The notes under the pieces are model-generated. The model saw nothing but the letters and a program-made list of their open reading frames with translations. It was not told the origin of the DNA and did no database searches. Positions 1 through 7,036 of a DNA stretch of 14,223 bases are shown one piece after another. The position numbers and the translations under genes were made by a program. Within the stretch, counting starts at the first letter, position 1; every line of letters begins with the position of its first letter. Source of the DNA: JANLQX01 sp031368095 (GTDB lineage Bacteria; Actinomycetota; Acidimicrobiia; Acidimicrobiales; JANYDT01); contig JANLQX010000324.1 of NCBI GenBank assembly GCA_031368095.1, forward strand, positions 1-14,223. The letters are read 5' to 3'.

Positions 1-107
1 CGCCGTGCGAGCGCTCTACGATGCAGACGCGAAGAGCCGTCGGGCATGGAAGATCCTGGGCCAGCCGTCGGCTCTTCGCGTCTGCATCGTAGAGCGCTCG
101 CACGGCG
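1..107. repeat. perfect 39-bp inverted repeat at window edge (probable fold-back chimera)
   Basis: Bases 1-39 are the exact reverse complement of 69-107, with a 29-base spacer at 40-68. Both arms encode the same piece of the thioredoxin-like gene (VRALYDADAKS). Read on the plus strand, arm and spacer continue sensibly as AWKILGQPSA, which fits the W...QP segment of Mpt53/TlpA proteins. Read on the minus strand, the frame after the arm becomes nonsense. The true gene therefore probably continues in the spacer orientation and the contig has folded back on itself. Short shared sequence around 64-72 (gccgtcgg, also at 36-43) fits microhomology-primed fold-back, as seen in amplified DNA. A real genomic inversion cannot be excluded from this window. 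Confidence 0.9.
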
Positions 108-496
108 GTGAGGTCATGACGTTTTCGGAAATCGAATGCCAGTTTGGCGGTGTCGTAGGAACCAATTCCAACGACGGAAACTTTGGCTGCATTGTCTCGA
201 GCAAACTGCTCGACGCCGGCGGCCTCGGCGTTACAGGCGCTTCAGGTAGGCGCCCAGAACCACACCAGCTGCGGCTTCGTCGTCACGTTGAAGGTGGCGA
301 GATCAACGGTCTTGGCGGTGGCTAGGTCGATGACCTTTACCTTCGGAAACGAGGTGGGAACCGCAGATTTTGACGTCGCCACTTTGACGGGCGCCTTGGT
401 GGTTTTTGACGCCGCGCCGGCGACACCGCCAGTACTGACCAGCAGGGCTAAGGCGACACCGCCTACGGCGTGCCAAGGTCGTGAGGTGCGGGACAT
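69..496 (-). CDS. secreted TlpA/Mpt53-like thioredoxin-fold protein, putative selenoprotein (in-frame TGA as Sec), 3' end missing
   Basis: Seen: ATG at 496-494 directly after the ccdA stop, with AGGAG upstream. A signal peptide covers about residues 1-28 (hydrophobic core GGVALALLV, then AGAAS). After a linker, the thioredoxin strand LVWFWAPT leads to an in-frame TGA at 244-242 (residue 85), then SAC, giving U85-S-A-C88. The frame stays open with NAEAAGVEQFARDN, VVGIGSYDTAKLAF and DLTAVRALYDADAKS, matching the order of Mpt53/DsbE-type oxidoreductases (WAPWCxxCNAEAP, VGIA, DADG, WQPA). The product would act outside the membrane in thiol-disulfide exchange or cytochrome c maturation, with CcdA as electron donor. 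Inference: TGA is read as selenocysteine. Alternatives are a sequencing error for TGC/TGT, or a pseudogene ending at residue 84. The gene is cut by the fold-back at the edge; plus-strand bases 2-73 carry what looks like its true continuation. Confidence 0.72.
206..236 (-). promoter_or_regulatory. candidate bacterial SECIS hairpin downstream of the in-frame TGA
   Basis: On the minus strand, 16 nt after the TGA, ACGCCG (231-226) pairs perfectly with CGGCGT (218-213) around the 7-nt loop AGGCCGC (225-219). Below it, after a 1x3 internal loop, CTGT pairs with GCAG, one pair being a G-U wobble. Bacterial SECIS elements lie within the coding region just after UGA, with a small apical loop carrying a G in its first two positions about 16-37 nt from the UGA. 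This hairpin meets those rules, at the lower end of the spacing. Such stems are common by chance in high-GC DNA, so the support is moderate. Confidence 0.45.
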
Positions 497-1375
497 TTAG
501 GACTCCTTGAGGGGGGAACGGCGACTAAGGATGACGGATGCGAGGATCACGGCCGCCACTGCGACCACGGCCCCGACGATGGTGATGGTGGAAAGTTCCT
601 GCAGACGGGTGCTGATCGACGCCGACCAACGCTCCACCCACGCCACCGGGCCGGCCGCGACCGTACCGGTCGAGTGCAGTGCCCGGTACGAGTAGTAGCC
701 GTAGAAGGCCACGTAGAGACCAGCGACGATCAGGAAAGCCCCCGAGATGCGGTTGACGTACGGGAGGGCGCGTTTCATTGACCTCGCCACCGTCTGCTGG
801 GCCAGCGCGGCGGCCAACGTCAGGACCATCAGCACCAGCCCCATCCCGAGCGAGAACGTGAGGTAGGTGGCGGCGGCGCCGAAGACGGAGCCGTCATTGA
901 GGGTGCTGACGACGACCCCGGAGAACCCGGCGAACCCACACGACAACGACACCACGGCGTAGGAGAGGCCGAAGACATACAACGACCGAAGGCCCTTACC
1001 CTCGTCGATCGCTCCGACTTTGAGGAACGTGAGCTTCGGTTCGTAGCCCCGGACCATGGTGAAACCGAGAACGGCCAGGATGATTCCAACGCCGATCGAG
1101 ATGAAGGGCACGGCCTGCTTGATGCCCGAGAACAGCGTGGTGGCCAGGAGGCCGATCGTTCCGTAGACCGTGACGAAGCCGAGGGTAACGACACCAGCAA
1201 CCATGGCGGCGCGCACCAGGCGCTGGGCCAGCGGGCGCTGAGCATCGGCGGCCGACTTGCCCACGAAGTAGCTCATGTACGCCGGCAGCATGGCGAATCC
1301 GCAGGGGTTGAACGCCACGATGACGCCCGCCGTGAGCGCCAGGGCGAGGGGACCGGCAGAAACTGCGAGGACCAT
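497..1375 (-). CDS. ccdA: cytochrome c biogenesis protein CcdA/DsbD-type transmembrane electron carrier
   Basis: A 292-aa polytopic membrane protein that passes electrons from cytoplasmic thioredoxin to extracytoplasmic thiol proteins such as TlpA, ResA or Mpt53-like partners. Seen: the redox cysteine motif NPCGFAMLPAY in the first membrane segment (Cys25) and the second cysteine in SLSCGFAGF (Cys146); hydrophobic segments at about 5-30, 57-83, 88-108, 133-160, 168-193 and 208-230, plus a C-terminal one at 263-284. The start is set by GGAGG (1387-1383), 7 nt before ATG 1375; an in-frame ATG at 1408 would include that site in the coding region and is less likely. The stop TAA touches the ATG of the thioredoxin-fold gene, so the two are almost certainly co-transcribed and translationally coupled. 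Known for the family: the cysteine pair does the electron transfer. Confidence 0.92.
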   Translation of the reverse strand: MVLAVSAGPLALALTAGVIVAFNPCGFAMLPAYMSYFVGKSAADAQRPLAQRLVRAAMVAGVVTLGFVTVYGTIGLLATTLFSGIKQAVPFISIGVGIILAVLGFTMVRGYEPKLTFLKVGAIDEGKGLRSLYVFGLSYAVVSLSCGFAGFSGVVVSTLNDGSVFGAAATYLTFSLGMGLVLMVLTLAAALAQQTVARSMKRALPYVNRISGAFLIVAGLYVAFYGYYSYRALHSTGTVAAGPVAWVERWSASISTRLQELSTITIVGAVVAVAAVILASVILSRRSPLKES

Positions 1376-1463
1376 TGGCACTCCTCCATTGTCGACGCCC
1401 TGCGACACAAAATCGACGATGTCCTCTCAGCGGTCGCACAGCCGCCGGTGGACAAGGCGTCTG

Positions 1464-1494
1464 TTGTCACTTTGGTCACACTGCCCGGTAGGGT
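1464..1494 (+). promoter_or_regulatory. candidate promoter for the molybdopterin subunit gene
   Basis: In the 159-bp divergent region between ccdA and the molybdopterin subunit gene, TTGTCA (1464-1469) and TAGGGT (1489-1494) resemble -35 and -10 boxes, about 40 bp before the ATG at 1535. The 19-bp spacer is longer than ideal. The same stretch has two GTCAC words (1466-1470 and 1475-1479) that could be part of an operator. No clear promoter for ccdA was found on the other strand. Confidence 0.3.
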
Positions 1495-1534
1495 CGGATG
1501 GTCCGCATTTGGCTGCATCCACAGGAGAACTTGC

Positions 1535-3808
1535 ATGAGCATCGTCGGCACCCGCGTCGTCCGCAAAGAGGATCCGAAGTTCTTGACAGCCGGCGGTACG
1601 TACACCGCCGACGTCCGCGACGCCCTGCTCAACGGAGCCGCACACGCGGCGTTCGTACGGTCCACGATGGCGCACGCCACGTTGCTCTCCGTCGATACCT
1701 CCGAGGCCAAGACGGCACCGGGCGTGCTTGCCGTGTTTGCCTACGACGACCTTGCTGACCTGCCCGGTCGCGACATGCCGCCGGGCTTCGTCATGCTTCC
1801 GCCCACGCTCGGACGGCCGATCCTGGCGACCGGCAAGGTGCGCTTTGTCGGAGAGCCCATCGTCGTTGTCGTCGCCGAGACCGCCGCGCAAGCGGCCGAC
1901 GCGTGCGAACTCGTCGTCGTCGACTACGACGCACTGCCGGTCATCGTGGACCCGGAGAAGTCAGCCGCCAGTGAAGTGCTGATCTGTGAGCCGAACGGTT
2001 CGAACGTGGCTATGGCGCTGCAATTCGGCTCGGACCCGAACATGTTCGACGGGTGCGAAGTAGTCATCTCGCAGCGGGTCGTCCACAACCGCGTCGCTGC
2101 GGCACCGCTTGAGGGTCGCTCGTCGGCCGCCGTGTGGAGCAACGATCGCCTCATCCACTGGTGCTCCACCCAGACTCCGCAAGGCGCCCGTGATGCGTTG
2201 CAGGGCATCTACGGCTTGGCCGACGGCGCCGTGCGGGTGATCGCTCCCGACGTCGGCGGTGGCTTCGGCCCGAAGATCGGAATTTACGCCGAGGAACTCC
2301 TGCTTGGTTATCTGGCCAAGGCCGTGGGTCGTGGTGTCCGGTGGACGGAAACTCGCTCGGAGAACATGACCGGACTCGCTCACGGCCGCGCCCAGATCCA
2401 CTACGCCACGATGGGCGGCAGCCGTGACGGCAAGATCGAGGCGTACCGCATCGACGTTCTGCAAGACGCCGGTGCCTACGGGATGATCGGGGCGTTCCTG
2501 CCGTTCATGACCCGGACCATGGCGTCGGCCGTCTATGCCATCCCGAAGGTCGAATGCAACGCTAATTCGGTGCTCACCAACACCACCCCGGTCGCCGCTT
2601 ACCGCGGCGCCGGCCGCCCCGAAGCCACGGTCACGGCCGAGCGGATGATGGATCTGTTCGCCGCTGAGATCGGGATGGACTCCGTGGAACTGCGTCGCAA
2701 GAACCTCATTCCGGCCGACGCGTTCCCGTATACGACAGCCGTCGGCACCACCTACGACGTGGGCGACTACGAGAAGTCCCTCGACATGGCCATGGACGCA
2801 GCGAACTACCCCAAGCTTCGGGCCGACCAGGCCGCTCGCCGGGCTTCGGGGTCGACGAAGCAGATGGGCATCGGCGTGGCGGTCTACGTGGAAGTCACGG
2901 CCGGTCCGACCCCGGGCGAAGAGTGGGGCAAGGTCGAGATTCTGGCCGACGGTTCAGCCAAGGTGTACACCGGCACCTCGCCCCATGGTCAGGGTCACGT
3001 CACGTCGTGGTCAATGATCGCCGCCGACGAACTCGGTATCCCGTTCGACAAAATCACGGTTGTCCATGGCGATACCGACGAGGTTCCGAAGGGCGTCGGG
3101 ACCTTCGGCTCCCGCTCGCTCCAGCTCGGCGGCGCGGCGGTGCAGAAGGCCTCACGCTCGGTCGTGGCGCTGGCCCGTGAAGTGGCCGCCACGTTGCTCG
3201 AAGCAAACGTCGACGATGTGGTTCTCGATACCGAGCGCGGCGCCTTCCACGTTTCGGGCACCCCGTCGGTGGCGCGGAGCTGGGCCGAGGTCGCCACCGA
3301 GGCCGCCGACACCGGCGGACTCGCCGCCGCCGAGGACTTTGCCAGTACGCCGACGTTCCCGTTCGGCGCCCACATCGCCGTCGTCGAAGTCGACACCGAA
3401 ACCGGCCAGGTCCGCCTCGACCGCATGATCACCTGCGACGACTCGGGCACGCTCATCAACCCGTTGCTGGTGGAAGGCCAGCGTCACGGCGGCATCGCCC
3501 AGGGTGTCGGCCAGGCGCTGCTCGAGGAGATCCGTTACGACGACGACGGCAATCCCGTCACGTCGAACTTCGCCGACTACGGCATCATCTCCATGGCCGA
3601 GCTGCCCAGCTACGAACTTGCCACCCTGGAGACGCCCACCCCGCTGAACCCGCTTGGCGCCAAGGGCATCGGCGAGTCCGGCGCCATTGGCTCCACGCCC
3701 GCTGTCCAGAGTGCGGTGATCGACGCCCTCGCCCACCTTGGCGTGAAGCACATCGATCTCCCGGTCACCGCCGAAAAAGTCTGGCGAGCCATCCAAACGG
3801 CGAGCTGA
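1535..3808 (+). CDS. xanthine dehydrogenase / form-II CO-dehydrogenase-like molybdopterin-binding large subunit
   Basis: A 757-aa molybdenum hydroxylase large subunit, close to the usual CoxL/XdhB length (about 750-800). The family binds the Mo-molybdopterin cytosine dinucleotide cofactor and hydroxylates or oxidises small substrates. Seen: the N-terminal domain begins VGTRVVRKEDPKFLTAGG; cofactor motif GGGFGPK at 241-247; AYRGAGR at 355-361, the form-II signature (form-I CoxL that oxidises CO has AYxCSFR); HGQGH and TFGSRS in the second cofactor region; GIGESG near the C-terminus with Glu714 in the place of the catalytic glutamate. The start ATG 1535 has AGGAG 7 nt upstream; an upstream in-frame ATG at 1448 would add 29 unconserved residues. 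The substrate is unknown, and form-II signatures alone do not show CO oxidation. No FAD or iron-sulfur subunit gene adjoins it, so partners must be elsewhere. Confidence 0.9.
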   Translation: MSIVGTRVVRKEDPKFLTAGGTYTADVRDALLNGAAHAAFVRSTMAHATLLSVDTSEAKTAPGVLAVFAYDDLADLPGRDMPPGFVMLPPTLGRPILATGKVRFVGEPIVVVVAETAAQAADACELVVVDYDALPVIVDPEKSAASEVLICEPNGSNVAMALQFGSDPNMFDGCEVVISQRVVHNRVAAAPLEGRSSAAVWSNDRLIHWCSTQTPQGARDALQGIYGLADGAVRVIAPDVGGGFGPKIGIYAEELLLGYLAKAVGRGVRWTETRSENMTGLAHGRAQIHYATMGGSRDGKIEAYRIDVLQDAGAYGMIGAFLPFMTRTMASAVYAIPKVECNANSVLTNTTPVAAYRGAGRPEATVTAERMMDLFAAEIGMDSVELRRKNLIPADAFPYTTAVGTTYDVGDYEKSLDMAMDAANYPKLRADQAARRASGSTKQMGIGVAVYVEVTAGPTPGEEWGKVEILADGSAKVYTGTSPHGQGHVTSWSMIAADELGIPFDKITVVHGDTDEVPKGVGTFGSRSLQLGGAAVQKASRSVVALAREVAATLLEANVDDVVLDTERGAFHVSGTPSVARSWAEVATEAADTGGLAAAEDFASTPTFPFGAHIAVVEVDTETGQVRLDRMITCDDSGTLINPLLVEGQRHGGIAQGVGQALLEEIRYDDDGNPVTSNFADYGIISMAELPSYELATLETPTPLNPLGAKGIGESGAIGSTPAVQSAVIDALAHLGVKHIDLPVTAEKVWRAIQTAS

Positions 3809-3822
3809 GTCGTCCGTTCGCG

Positions 3823-3873
3823 CCCAAGTCGTTGGCTTTCGGACTTCGACACGCCGAAAAGAGGCGACTTGGG
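3823..3873. terminator. bidirectional hairpin terminator between convergent genes
   Basis: CCCAAGTCG (3823-3831) pairs with CGACTTGGG (3865-3873). Inside it, CTTTCGG (3836-3842) pairs with CCGAAAAG (3854-3861) with one bulged base. The structure lies between the stop of the molybdopterin subunit (3808) and the stop of the hemolysin III gene (3891), which converge here, so it probably ends transcripts from both sides. There is no clear U-tract on either side. Confidence 0.6.
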
Positions 3874-3890
3874 TGACACGCCGACTGGGG

Positions 3891-4601
3891 CTACACCACG
3901 CTGAGCCACGTCATCACGAAATGTCCGGCGGCCCCGACGAGCACCCACACGTGCCAGACCTCGTGGTACCCGAAGTCCTTGGACAGATTCGGCCGACGGA
4001 GCCACAGGCCAATGGCGCCAATGGCGTAGGCGGCGTTCCCCACGTGCATACCGATGAGCGCGCCCGGCGACAGCGTGGTCAGCAGTTTCGGGATAGCCAG
4101 GAGATACGCCGACGCCAGGATCACGTAGAGCGTCCCCGCCACCCGTCGGTGGACCCGAAGCGGTGAGATTTTGAACAGCACGCCCCCCAGCGCCCCGAGC
4201 CATACGCCGATCACGAGGGGCACGCCCCATGAGCGGGGGAGCACGTGTAGTCCGATCGGCGTGTAGCTGCCGGCGATCAGGATGTAGATCATCGAATGGT
4301 CGAGCCATCGCATCCACACTCGGAACGCCTTGGTGGCAACGGTGCGGTTATAGAGCGCGCTGGTGCAGAGCAGGCCGGTCAAGCTAAGTGCGTAGACCGC
4401 CGACGCCACCTTGGCGCCTGGCATGGCGTTCACGACCAACACCACGCCGACGATCGCCGCGATGGGCGCAAACCACAAATGCAGCCGCCCGCGGTGGGCC
4501 GGTTTGTCCCGGCCGTCGAGGGGATCACCGACGGTGGCGAGAGGAGTAGGCACCACCGCCGCGACCCGGCGGAGGTCGACCCGCTTGAGGTCAACGGCCA
4601 T
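3891..4601 (-). CDS. trhA: hemolysin III family (TrhA/YqfA, PAQR-like) membrane protein
   Basis: A 236-aa integral membrane protein of the HlyIII/PAQR superfamily, which contains presumed metal-dependent membrane hydrolases; the cellular role is uncertain and in some bacteria concerns membrane lipid homeostasis. Seen: about seven hydrophobic segments; SALYNR at 81-86, LDHSMIYILIAGSYTP at 100-115, and the C-terminal YHEVWHVWVLVGAAGH at 212-227 with the H-x3-H pair 213/217. Residue 85, at the end of the TM2 motif, is Asn where the zinc-binding His of S-x3-H sits in other members; an SAxYN subgroup exists to my knowledge. A cytoplasmic N-terminus of about 40 residues precedes the first segment. 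The ATG overlaps the end of the MOSC gene by 11 bp (ATGGCCGTTGA) and has GGAGG just upstream, so it is the last gene of the esterase-MOSC-trhA operon. Confidence 0.9.
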   Translation of the reverse strand: MAVDLKRVDLRRVAAVVPTPLATVGDPLDGRDKPAHRGRLHLWFAPIAAIVGVVLVVNAMPGAKVASAVYALSLTGLLCTSALYNRTVATKAFRVWMRWLDHSMIYILIAGSYTPIGLHVLPRSWGVPLVIGVWLGALGGVLFKISPLRVHRRVAGTLYVILASAYLLAIPKLLTTLSPGALIGMHVGNAAYAIGAIGLWLRRPNLSKDFGYHEVWHVWVLVGAAGHFVMTWLSVV

Positions 4602-5415
4602 GTTCGCCCTCCGGGGTGAAGGCCGGCTCGACTACGACCGCATCGCCGACGGCCACGGTGCCGGGCCGAAGCACCCAGGCGTAGATCCGCGCCCAGCCGG
4701 GGTTGGCATCTTCGTCGATGCGAATGAACTGACGCTCGGTAAACCAGCGGGCAATCTGGCGACATGGGGTGGCGTAGCTCGACACTTCGAGCACGCCGGT
4801 TCCGAGGCCCAGCCGCGTTCCCGGGCGTATCGCAGGCCAGTCGAGTCCGGCCACCGTGACGTTTTCGCCGACGTTTCCCGGGTAAACCGGGTGGCCTTCG
4901 GCCTGCAGCGATTCGATCACTTCCGCCGACCACAGACACACCGCTTGGAAGGCCCGTCCGTGATGTTGCCGGTGGGCCTGCACGTCGCCTTCGACACCTC
5001 GCCAACCAATCTCGACGCGCTCCGCACCGACCTTCGGAACGCCTCCACCACTACGGAACAGCCCGACCACGGAGCCGGTCCCGGTCATGTCGGCCCGTCG
5101 ACGACGGCCGGCGCGGCGGACGATATCGATGCCGGTCCGAACGCATGTGTCGACGGAAGAACGCGCCAATGAATCGCCGTCGCGGGCACCGAATCGCTGG
5201 GTCAGCAGGCGGTTGGCATCGGCCGACGAAGCAATTTCGGGAATCGTGGTGGCCGTGTCAGCGCCAAGGACCCGGAACGCCGCCAACAGCTCGCCGTCGA
5301 GGTCGACGGCGTCGGAGTGGTCGCCGTCGAGATAGCGATCGAGGAAGTCGTCGAGGTGCCTGAGGGTGTTCAACAGATCCTGCGAACTCCACTCCGACGG
5401 GTCGGTTCCGCTCAC
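4591..5415 (-). CDS. MOSC-domain protein with an unrecognised N-terminal extension
   Basis: The MOSC core (about residues 110-274) carries the family hallmarks: VVGLFRSGGGVPK, RGVEGD, GENVTV and the conserved cysteine in SYATPC (Cys218 from the GTG start). MOSC domains occur in molybdenum-cofactor sulfurases and in YiiM/YuaD-type proteins thought to carry sulfur or reduce N-hydroxylated compounds at a Mo centre. The frame opens without a stop as far back as GTG 5415, which overlaps the esterase stop as GTGA, typical of translational coupling. This adds about 109 mostly acidic residues (SEWSSQDLL, DDFLDRYLDGDHSDAVDLDG) that I do not recognise, ending in an RRAGRRRR tract. The alternative start ATG 5088 gives a normal 165-aa MOSC protein but has no convincing ribosome site. 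The core call is firm; the start is uncertain. Confidence 0.82.
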   Translation of the reverse strand: MSGTDPSEWSSQDLLNTLRHLDDFLDRYLDGDHSDAVDLDGELLAAFRVLGADTATTIPEIASSADANRLLTQRFGARDGDSLARSSVDTCVRTGIDIVRRAGRRRRADMTGTGSVVGLFRSGGGVPKVGAERVEIGWRGVEGDVQAHRQHHGRAFQAVCLWSAEVIESLQAEGHPVYPGNVGENVTVAGLDWPAIRPGTRLGLGTGVLEVSSYATPCRQIARWFTERQFIRIDEDANPGWARIYAWVLRPGTVAVGDAVVVEPAFTPEGEHGR

Positions 5416-6977
5416 GAAGGCCACCGACGAAGCTGTTCGCCGCGTGGATCGGTAACGACGCGCACCTCGGCGCCGACGGTGAACGTGGACCGATCGACTG
5501 GGTCCCATTGCGGCCACGCCGGCGCGCCGGCCAAACCTTCGCCGTTCGGATCGCCATGGTGGGCGAAGCTCGCCCACGCCTGGTGGAGCACGTCGGCGAT
5601 GGCTTGGCGTTCGGGCCCGGAACCGGTGAACATCTCGACGCCTCGCTCGTGCAAGTTGTCGAAGACGAACGGAATTTCGAGGGCATGGCAGCTACCGAGC
5701 ACCCCGCCGAACGCCGGTGTGGCCCACTCGAATTCATATGCAAACATATGGTTTGCTCCACCTGCGTGAAGCGCCCGGGCGAGCCGATCGGCGGGCCAAC
5801 GGAACACCTGGTCGGTCGCAATCTCCACCCAGGTATCGGCGGCCGAACGATCCGGGTCGTCGGCCAGATAACCGGCGGCAATCTCGCTGGCGGTGTCGTC
5901 GGTGAGGGTCCGACGCAGTCGACCGACAATGCGTGCGGCGTCGATGGAGGCGCTCGACGGATCGAAGGCAGTGAACATCCGCATTTCTTCCCGGGTGGTC
6001 CCGAAAAGCACGTCGATGCCCGATCGGGTTCCGGCTGATACCGCGTCGAGCGGGGCAATCGGCAGCGACTCGGTCCCGGTCGTCGGCTGCCAGGCCAGCG
6101 CGCTGGCACCGTCGGATCCGCTCGCAGTCTGCGAGGCGGCGATCACATCGGTGATTTCGAGGTCGGCGAGGGCACGCACTCCCGTCCGGTCGAGCGGCAG
6201 ACCGAGAGCGGCGAAGAAGCGGGTGGTGGACTCGTCGGCCTGCTCGGGCGTCGACGTGTGGGCCGCGGCGCCGGACTGAAGAATGGCCCGACGGAACAAG
6301 CCGCTCGCCGCCGGGGTCCCGAGCAGGGCACCGATACTGAACGCTCCGGCCGACTCGCCGAAAACCGTCACGTTCGCCGGATCGCCGCCGAAGGACCCGA
6401 TGCAGTCTCGCACCCATTCCAGCGCTGCGACCTGGTCCAGCAATCCGCAGTTGGGCGAGGCGAGATCCGCCGCATCTGGCACCAGCCGGCTGACGTCGAG
6501 GTACCCGAGGGCGCCGAGGCGGTAGTTGATTGTCACCACCACGACATCGTGGTTGGCGGCAAAACGACGCCCGTTGTACCAGGGCGTAGAGCCGGAGCCG
6601 GTGACGTAGGCGCCGCCGTGAATCCACACCATCACCGGCCGAGCGCCGCCGCCTCCTCCTCCTGCGGCGGGGGCCGGGGTCCACACGTTGAGGTTCAGGC
6701 AGTCGTCAGTGGTGATCGGAGCTTTGGACCCCATCATCGTGGAGAGGGCCGAGGTGACCTGCGGAACGATGCCCCCCGTCCGGGTGGCATCACGAACCTC
6801 CGTCCACGGAACCTCCCGCACTGGCGCACGGAACCGAAGGGCGCCGGTGATTGGCTGCGCAAACGGCACACCGGAAAATTCGCTCACATCTCGGCGGTGG
6901 CTCTCGTCGGCGGATCGCCAAAGGCCGATCACCGGGCCGGAACGGGTCGAAGCAATCGGGCCAGCGGAGACAGACAT
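5412..6977 (-). CDS. carboxylesterase type B (para-nitrobenzyl esterase-like)
   Basis: A 521-aa alpha/beta hydrolase of the type-B carboxylesterase/cholinesterase family, which hydrolyses carboxylic esters; the substrate is unknown. Seen: DDCLNLNVWTP near 91-101; oxyanion hole HGG at 120-122; nucleophile Ser209 in GESAG with GGDPANVTVF before it; probable acid Glu331 in GTTREEM; catalytic His431 in SCHALEIPFVFDN. Length and motif order are full for the family. There is no signal peptide, so it is probably cytoplasmic. A glycine run (residues 106-111), encoded by a GCC/TCC-rich tract, is a likely slippage site. ATG 6977 has no strong ribosome site but the first residues fit the family. It is first in the minus-strand operon with the MOSC gene (4-bp overlap) and trhA, and diverges from the acyltransferase gene. 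Confidence 0.93.
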   Translation of the reverse strand: MSVSAGPIASTRSGPVIGLWRSADESHRRDVSEFSGVPFAQPITGALRFRAPVREVPWTEVRDATRTGGIVPQVTSALSTMMGSKAPITTDDCLNLNVWTPAPAAGGGGGGARPVMVWIHGGAYVTGSGSTPWYNGRRFAANHDVVVVTINYRLGALGYLDVSRLVPDAADLASPNCGLLDQVAALEWVRDCIGSFGGDPANVTVFGESAGAFSIGALLGTPAASGLFRRAILQSGAAAHTSTPEQADESTTRFFAALGLPLDRTGVRALADLEITDVIAASQTASGSDGASALAWQPTTGTESLPIAPLDAVSAGTRSGIDVLFGTTREEMRMFTAFDPSSASIDAARIVGRLRRTLTDDTASEIAAGYLADDPDRSAADTWVEIATDQVFRWPADRLARALHAGGANHMFAYEFEWATPAFGGVLGSCHALEIPFVFDNLHERGVEMFTGSGPERQAIADVLHQAWASFAHHGDPNGEGLAGAPAWPQWDPVDRSTFTVGAEVRVVTDPRGEQLRRWPS

Positions 6978-7036
6978 GGTGCGTCAAGTCTCGCGTGCGC
7001 GCCGTCGCAAAGCATGCCGCCGCTACTGTCGCCGCC

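Noticed and set aside
5..325. Plus-strand open frame at the window start
   Set aside because: Its first part is the inverted copy of the thioredoxin-fold gene in its true sense orientation. Beyond base 73 it reads the antisense of that gene and has no meaning.
242..496. A complete 84-residue secreted peptide ending at the TGA
   Set aside because: It would end in the middle of the thioredoxin active site, and the frame continues with family-like sequence afterwards. Recoding, or a sequencing error, is more likely than a short functional protein.
1376..1448. N-terminal extensions of ccdA (ATG 1408) and of the molybdopterin subunit (ATG 1448)
   Set aside because: Good ribosome sites at 1383-1387 and 1523-1527 point to the internal starts 1375 and 1535, and the extra residues do not look conserved.
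3152..4317. Long open frames antisense to the molybdopterin subunit and trhA genes
   Set aside because: They lie opposite or across clearly coding genes, have arginine/glycine-rich or low-complexity products with no family motifs, and are expected in high-GC DNA.
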